Shown here in pieces: positions 31,149 through 43,087 of a stretch of DNA of 64,000 nt (positions are counted from its first letter, which is position 1; each line of letters opens with the position of its first letter). Under the pieces are notes generated by a model. It ran no database searches, was not told the origin of the DNA, and saw only the letters and a list, made by a program, of their open reading frames with translations. The DNA is taken from assembly GCA_039545355.1 (NCBI GenBank), contig BCJJ01000017.1:806001-870000 (forward strand), in the 5' to 3' direction. A program made the position numbers and the translations under genes. Source of the stretch: Trichosporon coremiiforme (Eukaryota; Basidiomycota; Tremellomycetes; Trichosporonales; Trichosporonaceae).

Positions 31149-34100
31149 CTACGACTTGGTTTCGACGAGCGTTTGGGGCCGGCCGTCCTGCTGCGGCCGC
31201 GGCGCGGACTCGGGCGTAGCCGTGGTAGTAGAGGGAGTAGAAGAAGGGTCGGACGAAGCCGAGGGAGGATCAGGACTAGCCTCTGGAATAGGGAGAGCAG
31301 GGAGGTTCTTCATGGTGATCTCAGGGCTGAGGCTGCCGACGGTCGTACCTTTGCTTGATTTCCGGCTGACGATCCGCTTGCCGCTGCCTGCAGACAGTGA
31401 GCTGCGGTGCGTCTTGACCTTGAGCTTGGGTGAGCCGTTCGGGGTCTGCAGCTCCGAGACGTTCTCGCCGCTGGGAGTACTGCGCTCGGTGGCGAGCCAC
31501 TCGGTAACGCGGTCCTGCTGGTCGTTGACCGACATAGATTCGCGAGGCACACCGAGCTGCGTGAGCAGAGCGTCGACGAGCACTTGGCACTCGCGGACCG
31601 TGGTAGCGTTCTCGAGCATGCAGCGAAGAGGGGCGATCTCAGAGACGTGGACGTAGCCGCCATCGATCTTGTCATCGAAGCCACTGTTCTGCGACAGTGT
31701 CGGCGAGGACTTGGGAGATTGCGTCTGTCCGGAGAGCTCGGCGACACGGTCGTGACGAGGCGGCTGCGCGGCGAGTGAAGCGAGAGACGCCGCCTTGATG
31801 GTGGCGTCGGGCGCCATGTCCGGCAAGTGTTCGTCGACAGGAGGCTCGGGGAGCTTGCGGATAGTCGTAGACTTTTCTTCTACGGGCGTCTCGAGAATCG
31901 AGCTGTTCTCAGGCGACTCAGGGATCGTGGACGTCGGCGACGGGAACTCCTGCTTGGAGAACCTGCGAGGGCTCGTCATCGCGGTCGGACTCGCGCTGTT
32001 AGGAGGACGCGGCAGTTCTCTAGACTGACGGCGCTCTCCGGGACGCTCGGGCAGGGGACGCATAGACAGGCGAGAGCTCTGCGATGTGGCGGGGCTCGGA
32101 GCTTCAGAATGAATGGTCGAAGGAACAGCTGGCAGCTCCGGAGGCATGGGCCAGGACGCCTCCTGCATGAGCGACGGGGTGTCCGTGATCCTCGGCGAGC
32201 TCTTGATGGAAGGCGCAGTGTGAACCGAAGGCGACTTCTCGTTAGACGGCTGTGCGACGGCCGCAGGCTGCTCCTGAAGAGGCTGCTCCAGCTCCTTCGG
32301 CACCTCCACCTCGGTCTGCTCCGCTACCTCAGGCTCCTTCAGTTGCTCAACTTGGTCGGCCTTGGTCGCAACGACGGGCGACTTTGGCGGCGAAACAGTC
32401 TCCGTCTTCAGCAGGGAAGCGTCCGATCCCACAGGAGGGTTGTACTCCAGCTCTGACGCGAGTTCATCCGAGTGTTCACTCTCAAGGATCGAAGGAGGCA
32501 TTCCGATGCCGAGACCTCCAAGACCCAGCCCGAGCGCCCTGGAGGACGCACTGGCCGAGTCAGTCGGGTCTTCCTCCACCTCACTGAGCCTCAGCTTGGA
32601 GGAAGAGAGGAGCGGGGACGTCAGGCCCTTGGACGAGGCAGACGTGCGCCTCTGTCGTGCGGGTTCCGTGACGTGGTGGGCCCACTTGCGCATCAATGAC
32701 GGCTTGCGGAGGACTTCCTTTGCTGAGCCAGACGAGCCGGCGGGAGGCGAGGTGGGGATCGACGATGCGGTTCCGACACTGCTCACAGACCGCTGCGAGC
32801 GCAGACTCTTAGTGCCAGACGGACCGGGGTTCGGGCCCAGGGACTGGTTTGAAGACGAGCCCGGGAAGGGCTTGGCTTTGCTCAGGTCCGAGGACGAGAC
32901 CGGCTGGCGGTCGCCGCCCCAGGGCATCTTCAACAGTGCAGCAGGAGGGTCGTGGGGGTCGACCCGATCTCTCCGGTAGGGTCCTATCCTGGCCATGAGA
33001 TCCTTGAACTTGTGCTTCTTCGACTGCTCTCGCAGAGACTCCTCGCCGCTGTGCGGGGCACTGGCAGAACGCAGGGGCGGCGCCGTAGTTGAGAGGAAGT
33101 TGGCCAGGTCGCGAGACTGCTGCCGCGCCTCCATCTGCTCTGTCCGCGCGTTCCGGGCCATGCGATAGGTACCGTTCGGACCACGGTCAGACAAGCCCTC
33201 GCTGGCAGATCGAATAGGAGCTGGCGGTCGAGGCTCTGTTCCGTTGACCGACCCCCGTTTCGCTTCCTGCATCTCGGGCGAAGTGGTCAGCTGAGGGGTG
33301 GACATGAGAGCTGATACTGGTCGAGATCCCGGATCCACGACAACGGATGGGATCTGGGTCAACTCGGACCCAGGCGATCCAACGCTCTCTGTCGTCTCTG
33401 GCGGTTCTGGCGACGCCTTGATCAATTCCATAAGCGTCGGCCCGCTGCTGGCCGTGTCCTCTTCCTCCAGCGGTTCGTCTATCGTTGCTCTTCGCGGACG
33501 AAGCTTCAAGCTGTTTGGTGACCACCCGGCGTTGCCAGCGGTCCAACTTTGTCGTCCTGCGAGCACGCGGTGGCTTGGTCGACTAGACTCTCCGGAGCTT
33601 TGCGTTGAGGCAGTGATTAATGACGACTCGCTGGACGACTGGTTGGCGTTACCACCGTCGCCGGGAAGACGGGAGAAGGACGTCGCGGACGGGGACGTCA
33701 ACGTGTTCTGTACCTTGTCAGCAAAACGCACGCCCCTGGTAACTATCGCAACAACTCACATCCAGTGTGCTGAAACGGGACGGTGTCAGACTGACGCGCA
33801 TGGTTTCACCACTGCGGAGGAAGGCCTCGAAGTCCGCATCAGCAGCACTGGGCGTAACGTCCGTCACCGAGTCCTCCTTTGTGTGTCCATGGCCGATCGG
33901 GAAGCTGGGGATGCCGAGGATGCTCGTTGCTCGCTTGTGGTTGTTCTTGGTGCCCTTGGCGACGTTCCGCAGGTTCTTGTAAAAGTTCTCGCTAACTGGT
34001 CGGGACCCGTCCTTGCCCACCGCAGCAGGGTCCTCGACAGCCTGCGATCCGAGAGAGCTCTTGGATCCCATCTCCACATCGGCGGTCCCCGGTTTCTGAG

Positions 34101-35244
34101 GGACGGTTGATTGGCTCACTGTGCGCGACTTCTTTCCCCCAGGGTGCCGCTTCGATGGTGTCCGTGCGATGATCTCTTCGATCTCTGTTCGAACTGAGGG
34201 TCAGCGAACATTCGGCGCCCGACTTCATTGTTGCAGAGACACTCACTCTTCATCCGCCTGAAGAAGAAGTACAGGCAGTCGTCCTCGCACAGCGCCGTGT
34301 ACAGGTGCTGCACGTCGGCCGCCATCACCGCCGAGTCTCGCCCTACGACTTGCGCGATCTTCTGCAGGAGATGTTCGGAGATGTGCCTGTACGGGTGTCA
34401 GTAGCTTGTTCATTGCCGCCCACACTGCTCCTCTGCTGTGCGCACAGGCCGTGTTTAGGACGCATGGAAGGGTTGAGCGCGAAATCTACTCACTCGACCA
34501 TGGCCGTGAGCCACAGAGCTGCAGGGGTCACTGTCTCCTCTGCAATGTCGCCACCGGCCTCCGCCCAAGCCTCGATGATGCGTAGCTCTTCCCTGTGGTC
34601 TGGTGGGGTTGGTGCGAAAGACTGCGGGCAAGGTCAGCGACAGCTCCTGCACGTCACAGGGTGAAGGGAACTCACAGACAACATGGCGACCTTGAGGCGC
34701 ATGAGCTGGTTCGCTTCTGCCAGGGGGAACTCGATCCCAGCAGACTCCATGGCCCCGACCATTCCTCGGCCGTTGCCGTCAGGAGGGAAGCCCGACTGTC
34801 CCCGCTGGGCGGTGGGGTGCCCTTCATACCATGACCTCAGCTCGAGCTCAGCCTCGCCGACGACAGCACGACCTAGGGGCCCAAGCGACGCCTGTTGGGC
34901 TGGAGATTCGGGTGTGGGCAAAGAACCGAGAGCGCCCTGGACGCCGCGATATCGAAAGTGCTCGGGATTGAGTGACTTGGCCGTTGTCACGGTCGCAATG
35001 ATGAGCTCGTCGAGAAACGCATTGACGATTTGCAGCGTCTGGGGCTGCACCGTTGTCGGTCGGAGGTCAGACAAAAGGGACGTGGCGGAGGACTCTGATA
35101 CAATAGGGAATGCTGTTTGTTAGCAGTGACTCAGAAGAGTCCCGCAACGGTGTGCTCGACGCGGCGCGGGCCGCTGGGTCTGCGGGCGACTGATTGCCAA
35201 CCAGCACCGTTGTCGCGACGATGCCGCTGCAACTCACTGGACAT
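31149..35244 (-). CDS. Conserved fungal protein, helical N-terminus and long Ser/Pro-rich tail, unknown function
   Basis: Six minus-strand exons joined in frame: 35238-35244, 34676-35112, 34494-34621, 34247-34386, 33760-34184 and 31149-33707, giving 1231 residues. The first coding exon is just 7 nt (ATGTCCA). Residues about 1-240 look folded and helical: TLQIVNAFLDELIIATVTTA, AEANQLMRLKVAMLS, LRIIEAWAEAGGDIAEE, HISEHLLQKIAQVVGRDSAV and DVQHLYTALCEDDCLYFFFRR. The remainder is low-complexity, rich in Ser, Pro and SP/TP sites, with short conserved-looking islands such as LRCMLENATTVRECQVLVDALLTQLGVP near the C-terminus. It looks like a scaffold or signalling protein. I do not recognise a named family. 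The last splice could use either of two in-frame acceptors six bases apart. Confidence 0.75.
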
Positions 35245-37363
35245 GGCTACCCGGCCACAGGCAACGCTCTGCCTACAGCCAAGTCCACTGTTGGGATTAA
35301 TGGAACGACGACGATGCGCTTGTTGCTAGCTGGCGTCGAAATAATGGAATAGCCGATTGTGTCGTAAAGATTGTAAGGATAGTGAATTGACTGTGACGAA
35401 AAGCCGGGGGAAGGGACTGGGCGATGATCAAAGGATGTTGAAAACGAATGATTTGGTCGAGTTATCGCTCGGTCCTGCCTTCCTTGTCGATGATCCGAAG
35501 AGAAGAACGGGCAGATCGATCGCGACTCGCAGTGTCGTCCTCGGTATCTCGCGACAGGGGTCGGTAGTCCGTGCGCAAGGACAAAATCGAGCGAGTTGCG
35601 CGGAGGGAAGTTAGAGCTTGAGACTTCGGCGATCGAAACCGGACAAAGAAGCCGCAAGCAGGTGCGAGTCAGCCAGTGTTTTGCTGTCTTCCTTCCTCCC
35701 CCTTGGAGATGCAGACGCTGGCGATGCGTAGACGATGATAGCGAGGGCAGTAGCGGATTCCGTTGGTAGAGGAACTGGTGGTTCGATGCGATATTTTGCG
35801 ATTGCAAGGTGTGATGCGGGGGTGTGCCGGAGTGTGTGGAACGCTAATACGCAGACGGGGGCGTGGGTATGTGGGTGCCGACCGGATCGATGATGATGTA
35901 CGCAGAGTTCCCAAGCGTAGTAGAGTATAGAGTGCGTGGACTTGAGTTACGGTTCGAGTGGTAATGTCTGTATCTGGTTGAGCGAATGTTCTAACTTGGA
36001 GTGTGTGTAACTCGCACTAGAGCTAGCTCTGGGTGGCCGCACGCTACAGGATACCACCACCAGCCAAGCTCAGGTACTCGGATGCTAGGTGCTAGGTCCA
36101 AGACAAGCAGGCCGTCTTAGTCTTCGACCTCGGCCAGGCTAATCTAAAGAAGGATCGAGGATCAGAGACGAGTGCACGACGAGCAAGGGAAAGGACCGTG
36201 GGCAAGGGGCCAGAGCAGGGACTGGTATGCGTGAGGGTGAGGGTCAACGAGGGAAAGGGGCGAAGGAAGCACAGAGGCACAAGCAAGATGACGACGAGCA
36301 GCGCGGGCGGGTTGTTGGGACTTGTAAGGGTGCATGCCTTCCCCTGGACCAGGACCTGGGCGACCTGTACGACCCGCAGGAAGAGGACGCCGAGGGCGAA
36401 CAACAGCTGACGGTGTTCACCTTGTGTGGGCTTTGGAGTGCAGACAGGTATTTGAGCTGGCTACGCCAGGATGCAAGTTCCCCAGTGCGAGTCGCTAACA
36501 ACCTAGGGTGCAAACAGCAGGAACCGACTTGAGAGCCCAGTACGACCCTACAGAATGTGCAGAACAGGCGCAACGGCGGCGCCGAACCCGAAGCCGTGGC
36601 GGCTTTGTGGCTCCGGGGCGTGCTGGGCGCACAAGGGACAGCGACAAGAAAGAGGCGTGCCAGGGTCCAGATGACAGTGAAGAAAGAGAAATCCAGGAGA
36701 TCAGGAGGAGATCAGGAAGTCAGGACGCCTTGTCTTTCAGGATCAACCCCAGGAGAAATAGGAGCAGCGTGCGATAGGGTTTGTTCTGTTACTCCAGCGG
36801 TTGAGAGAGGTCTCGCCAGGTCCGAGTGCTCATTACGTTGTTCCAGGGTCCCATCGGGCTGCGACCGACTGCCTTCCTTCGAAACACATCTCCGACTAGC
36901 CGTCGCTGCATGTGCTCGCTTGTGTGTGCTCTGCCCCTCTGCTCTGTGTTCTGGCGCACCTTAAACTCGCGGATGACTGGAACGCAAGTGAACAAGCAGA
37001 GTGGCGCCAAACAGTCTCACATAATCACGTACTCACGTCGAACACGTCGCGTATTCGTCGCGTAAGTCGGCGTACGTGCGTGTTTAGAGCGATTATTTCT
37101 GTAGCAGATTGCTCTGATCAAAGCGCGTTGTTGAATTGAGATACCAGTCCCACCCAAGCTTTTTCGGTGGCTTCAGCGTGTTTTGCATCCCTGTGTTCCG
37201 CGAGCGGTGAGCGGCCAGAGGCGCCGAAAGGTCCTACGAGACAAAGACCAACATCCACAGCAGCCCACAGCCGCGACCCCAACAATTCTATCGGGGATCG
37301 GGTCCCCCTCCCGACACTGTTCTGAATACCGTCATCTTCGTCATGGGGGCTCGGCCGGCTCGG

Positions 37364-37430
<67 letters not shown>

Positions 37431-40400
37431 GGTACGCCTCGGTCCGTCGCAGGTGACTGGGGGAAGCGCCGTGTTTGATATCTAACTGGAACTAGGACGG
37501 AGATGCAGACCCGAATAGAAAAGGAAGAGCAATCGGAACATGGAACAACGTATCACCTTGAATTATGTCGAATTGACCGCTGCACGCTAGATTGCGCTCT
37601 AGCCCCTCTGCCGGGCAATCTCCCCCGGCGGGGCTTCCAATCGCACAAACACACAGAGCCCTGGCTGCTCGATGCTGGTCCGAGACAGGCGACTGGCGAG
37701 CGGATATGCGGAACGAGAGCCGGAGAATGGAGATGAGAACGAGGTGCATACAAATGTGTAGAGGACTATACGGTTCAAGTGGACTCTAAGGGGCAGCAAC
37801 GGAGAGGTTTGGACTGACGACTGTGTACGAGTGATGCCCCGTGCTCATCTCGTACCTCGAGCACGGTAATACCTGTGCAGGAGCAAACGAACCAGTCCCT
37901 TGCCAGCCAGAGACATCCGACGCATGTGCGCACATTCCAGCCACGCACACACTCACGTAATCGCCTGGGCCACTCCCTGTCTCACCACAGATTCACGTCT
38001 AGCCGCTGGAGACTGCCCAACCTGTATTGTTCGCGCTGTGAGTCGAGCCGTGCATCGCGCTCGGTGCAAATAACCTAAAACGGGGCACTCTGGTATTTGG
38101 AACGTCGGCCGCCGGACATTGTATCCAGACATTGCATGTCGACGGAGAGACAATCGTCTTCGGGGATCAGCCGACAAACAAAACTTCGGGCCATGGCGTC
38201 CTGATAGCCATGGACCTGCCAAGACCTGTCTGGGCACTTTTGTTCTGATTTCCACGCTATGATCTGCCATCTCGACCTCTCAGTTTCGGAATCATGGGTC
38301 GGCGCATGCGGCGTGCGCGGCACAGACTGGCGCAGGGCGGCCGAACAACGGACCCATGGTAACACAGGGCAGCCGCAAGACAGGCGCAGGACTGGCGCCG
38401 TTCCAACCTCAAAGTGGCGCTGTACCATACCCAAAACCCCCATCTCTGTCCTACCGACAGCCCACGATACTGAAGTGGGTACGTCGCCAGCCCTCTTTGA
38501 TGTGCATTGTCCTCGATGCGTCGCCACCGGCGAGGATCCGTGCACTTTACAGTCAGATACCAGGGGGGCTTCATGTAAATGCAGAAGGAAGCGAAGGGGC
38601 GGAACGGCCACGAGTTCGCCGCTCAGCGTGACCTCGTGGCGAAGTCGCCAGTCTGCACTTCTTGAGTGAAGCCGGAGCCCATCTCATACGGCGCGCGTGG
38701 TGCGAATGCTCCGAGACGCCAGGTGAGACAAGAGCGCGACGCCTACTCGCCTAGCAGACGCATGCAGCTCATGCGGTACTGCGATGCCGTGGGTAGAGAA
38801 TTGACGGGCTGCGCGGGCTGCGATGGGATTCTGGCTCTCGTAAGTCGGCGCCGCAGCGGACCTGGTACAAACCTCGTATCGGCGCGAGGTAGGGGATCGG
38901 TGCAGCGGGTGAGGGCCTTGTCGGAGATCCAAGGTCGATTCATAGGCTTTGTACGCCTGCGCTCTCTCGGGCCTTGCAGCCAGAACAACGAAGGCTGTTT
39001 CTGGGAATGCAACTCTGGCAATGAAGCAACAAAAGAGAGCGCAATCGCAAACGAACCTGGCCACCTGCCGCAACATCGGCTGTACCGGGAGGTGTTTGAC
39101 GTGCGTACATCCCTGTTCCTTTTGCCTCATTGTGCGTTGCGTACATGCTTTGCAGGAATTGCGCAAGAATGAATCGTTGCACCTTCCTCGTCCCTTTGAC
39201 TCCTGGTCTCCTGGCCGCTGCCCGCAGCTGGCGCCTTCAGCGCCGTCAGATAGCCGTCATTGTCGCACCTCCCACACGTCAACAGAATTGGTCGCGATCA
39301 CTACGGGAGGATGGACGGGCACGAGGGGTACGAGGCGCTGCCGGCTGAACCTGTGTACCTCGGCCGCGTCTGTTCCTTGTATTGAGATGTTGTTTTCGAA
39401 GCAATGCACTCTCAGGGCCATCCTCGCCTCCTTCGCTTGTCGTTGCAAGATCAGGTCAGTCTACTGAAGGCAGCGCCAGGTACGCTTTTGGCCTCCTGCT
39501 CCCCACTAGTGACACCACCGCCACTCCGTAACGCTTGCTCGCCGATGCGATGTACCTGCTTGCGCCTCGGCCTTGAAGAGAAAGGTAGTACGTCGTCCTC
39601 TGATCCTAGTCCGGCCGTTCTGCCGCGATTGTGTTGGGAAGACGTCGAAATCGGCCGATGAGTGTGAAGCCGAGATTCAAGTGGGACGGCAGTGGCTCGA
39701 TTCGAGCCATCGTAGATCTTATTTAGTGGTCTTTGCTGTTCCAAAAAGTCGCCACGCCTTAACCTTCGGCGCCGCCGAGTAGTCACTGGTCATTCGCTGT
39801 TTGGCCACCTGGCGCCACTGGAAGCGCTACCGACAGCGCTTCCGGGGCACTCTGTCTGCCCTGCGGAGTGAATGAGTAGGGCCCGGGACCGTTAAGCCTC
39901 AAGGACCGTCGGCGTGTGATTAGGTGCGGCGCAACGACTGAAGCTACGAAGGCAAAGAGCATTTGAGATTAGAGTTCGCAGTTGGAGCTTGCAATTCCAC
40001 CCCTGTGCACTCGATGAGATGGGGAGAGTTATTCCGACCACTGCGCCGAGGCAACCAGCCCAACGCGCCAACTTTAAGCTCTCACGTCCGCCAGGGAACA
40101 TCGATCCCTTACGTAGCCCTCAGGCGCCTGAAGGGATTCAATGCCCAGCTCCTAACGTACTGCAGCAACCCCGAGTCCTCATGCACTAGTGAGCCAGGTA
40201 CATTACTCTGTCGCCCTCGGCATGCAGGCACTCCGCACCTCGTGAACCCCGTGTGCCTCCCACTCTTCCCACTTCGCACACATGGACTAAAGGCACATGC
40301 GGGTGGCACTTCAAAGTGTGATTCGCCAGCTGTGCGGTACTGTGGAACTATTCTGGCCCTTGTGCGAAACATCTGCCCGTTCGTACGCACTCCGTGTTAG

Positions 40401-41103
40401 AGGGTGACAATCCGTCACAGACTTCAGACCCACTCCATGCCAATGAAATGGAACGTTTGGGTCGCTCCTTTCCCTCTTGGTCATTTAAAGCCCTGCCCTG
40501 CAACACGGCGCGGCCCCTTGTAGCAGGTCCAGATCTTTTCAGTGCTGCTGCACCCGCGCTATGGGTATCCTTTGCGGTCTCCGCATCTGACCACCTCCTC
40601 TTGCCAGCGGGAGAAAGCGCCTCACGCCTGACATCATCCGGAGGTGGCCTGAGGGCGCGTATCGCGTCCGCCAGGTCCCCTTCACCACACTCCACCCTCT
40701 ACTCTAGTCGCTGCAAGCGATTTCGGTTACGCAAATACCTCGATCGCAGGAATCTGACCGAAGTCTCGTTCGCTAGTGACACTCACAGACGCTTCCTACA
40801 GTGCCTTCCCCACGCTAATACCAGGTCCATTTCACCTTCCCCGTAGCTGTCCCGTCGCCAACTTTGTTTTCCTGTCTCACCATCGTGACGCCCGTGACTG
40901 AACGGGTCTGGGCAGCACAGCGAAAGCCAGAACGTTACACATGCACTGAACTTCTGTTACACCTTCGGTAGTTAATACTTACATCTGAGTTTCCGTACTT
41001 TCGTCGTAAGGGGCGCAGGGCTGCTTTAGGATCCTTTGGCGTTGCTGCTCCTGATGGTGAGGTGATGGTGATCCGGCAGTAGATTGGGTCCGGAACCGGT
41101 GGT
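35245..41103. other. 5.9 kb gene-poor region
   Basis: It runs from the start of the 1231-residue gene (-) to the 3' end of the hypothetical gene (-). All ORFs are short and none has protein-like composition or joins to others by the splice signals used elsewhere here. The part next to 35244 probably holds a promoter and leader. A 62-nt poly-C run lies at 37367-37428. No tRNA, intact transposon or LTR pair was recognised. Confidence 0.5.
37367..37428 (+). repeat. 62-nt poly-C homopolymer
   Basis: An uninterrupted run of 62 cytosines, preceded by CTCGGGTG and followed by GGGGTACG. It is either a real poly-C/poly-G tract or an assembly artefact. Confidence 0.9.
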
Positions 41104-42751
41104 TCATGCGATGCAGCAGCAGTCCAAGCAGCGCGAGAGCAGCGAGTGATCTCGTGGGGCGTCAGCGCCGCTGCCGAAGCGAAGCTGCTCCAAAGTGTCC
41201 ATCTCCTGACTGCTCACGAGCCGCAGTACCAGGCGAGTGTCCGATTGCGCGGAAATCGTTGCAGCTTCACTGTGGTCGTCCAATGGTTCGGTTACCACGT
41301 CCCCTCTGACCAGGGAAACATCGTTGAGCCAGGTCTGCAACTCAGGATTTGTGTTTCCGCGATCGACGGCAGATTCCATTTCTTCAGCCACATCTTGTGA
41401 CGTTAGGCGGTGCAACTCACGAGATGCGAAAGGAGTCAAACTCACTGTGGGAACCACTCCTAGTACTGGACACCGCATGCTGTTCACGTGTGTCATTGAG
41501 GCGGATCAACGGCTCCGGCAGCGGTTCCAATGTTTCTGGTCTTACCGGCACATGGGTTCGCGAGGTCGAACTCGGTTCACGGGCCGATGTCATGCGCGAA
41601 AGAACCACTTCCTGTGAGCGCCCAAGAAGCTGGTTGGAGTAATTCTTGAAGGTCTCGCTTGAATCGTCAAGCCGTCGCAGCGGCTCCCCCATTGGTATCT
41701 TTCCGATGAGGTCGATCGCGCGAACGAGGGACCCCCAAAGTATAGCCATTGACTCGTGGTTGAGCGAGTGCTCTTTCTGGGTCTCGAGAGCCCGATTGGC
41801 CGTAGCGTGATAACTGAAAATCATATCGTGGCATAGCAGGAGTTCTGGGTTGACAACGTCGGTCCCTATGAGCGTCGAAAGGTCAATGCAGCCATTGAAG
41901 TGCTGGTGCAGCAGCCACGGTGAGACTTCCAGCGCCATTGTGAACACGACAGGGCTGTCATGTGGAATCGGCTGGACGTCAGCTTCACTCGTAATGGTGC
42001 CACTCACGCCCTCACCGTAATCCCTCACTCCTTGAACATCGAGAACGCAGAGGCGACTGAACCTCGAGTTGACCATGACCAGGCTCCAAAAGGTCCCACA
42101 TTCCATCCACGACTTTGCTAGTAAACCTGTCGCTTCTGACAAGGCTGCGAGAATAGTCTGGGAACTTGTTGGAGATCTAAGGTTGCCTGCGAGGAGCCGA
42201 GAGTTAAGCTTATAGTGCTTCACGTGGACGATCAGCGCTGCCAGTCGCCAGGTGTGCTTGACGCCTTCCTTGCTTTCCGTTTTGGTCGAGGCTGTGAGGC
42301 GAAGCTCAGGAGCGCCAAGGACGTGTTCTTCTTGACCTGGCGGGTCAGGTGCAGAAAAGTTAATAAACGGGGATCCTGTCGCGGACGACGAGTACCTGGA
42401 GTATGAATCCCAGATCTGGAACAGAATTAGTAAGGCGGTGCCGGTGTGACGTACGCTTTCCGTGATAGTGGTCCGGAGCGAGTTCAGCGACGGACGGCAG
42501 ACGTTGAGGCCCATGGAGGAAGACGTGGCCGGTGTCTCTACCGCGACCTGGGTCTGCAGCCCGAAGCCCAGCGGAGGGAGCCAGTCGAACAGTGATTCGA
42601 CCAGGTTGGCAGCGGCGTTCGTGACATCCTCGTCGTCTCCCCTCGACACTTGATGGAGGAAGGCACGAACCGAGTGATGAAAGTCGCTCTCCTCAGCCGC
42701 ATCATAGAAGTGCGGAGGTTCCATGGTCTGCAGATAAGCAGAGTAGAGCAT
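41104..42751 (-). CDS. Hypothetical protein
   Basis: Exon 1 is 41446-42751 from a genuine ATG; it continues to a stop at 41417 if unspliced. A 52-nt intron (GTGAGT donor, CCTAAC branch, CACAAG acceptor) would join it in frame to 41104-41393 and yield 531 residues. The AAG acceptor is less common, so the unspliced 444-residue form remains possible. The composition is that of a folded, helix-rich protein (SVRAFLHQVSRGDDEDV, HTWRLAALIVHVKHYKL, ALSEATGLLAKSWMECGTF, SLNHESMAILWGSLVRAIDLIG). It slightly recalls regulatory C-terminal regions of fungal transcription factors, but no zinc cluster is present and the divergent neighbour leaves no room for one upstream. Function unknown. Confidence 0.6.
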
Positions 42752-43087
42752 GGCGGAGGCGAGGTTGAGGCGGACGAGGTCTCAGTTGTTAATTATGAGC
42801 TGTCAATGATAAGAAGAGGAGGGGTATTAGGGGATGTGACCGTGCTAGGTGCATGGCGTGCTTGCGTAGAGAGCGTTAGAGCGTTTAGAGCGTTAGATCG
42901 TTCTGATGGCCGCGATCACCATAGACATGGCGGAGAGTAGATCGAGTGGATCGCAGTCACTTGAATGGTGACGTACCACCTCCACTCACCACGTGACAAA
43001 TTTCCTACTGCAACTCAACTTTCGTGTGCCCTCTCTTTCGGTAGGCGTCGATACTGCGTCTGCCAACTCCACAACAGTAGCTCCGCC
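42752..43087. other. Short divergent promoter
   Basis: 336 bp (or 213 bp if the next gene starts at 42965) separate the hypothetical gene from the Mtf1-like gene. It contains a small repeat of GTTAGAGCGTTTAGAGCGTTAGA near 42872-42896. No TATA box assigned. Confidence 0.5.

Noticed and set aside
37183..37485. ORF containing a poly-Pro run across the poly-C tract
   Set aside because: Poly-C always reads as poly-Pro; the flanks are not protein-like.
38949..39467. 172-codon ORF in the gene-poor block
   Set aside because: Cys/Ser/Arg/Thr-rich with no conserved motif and no splice partners.
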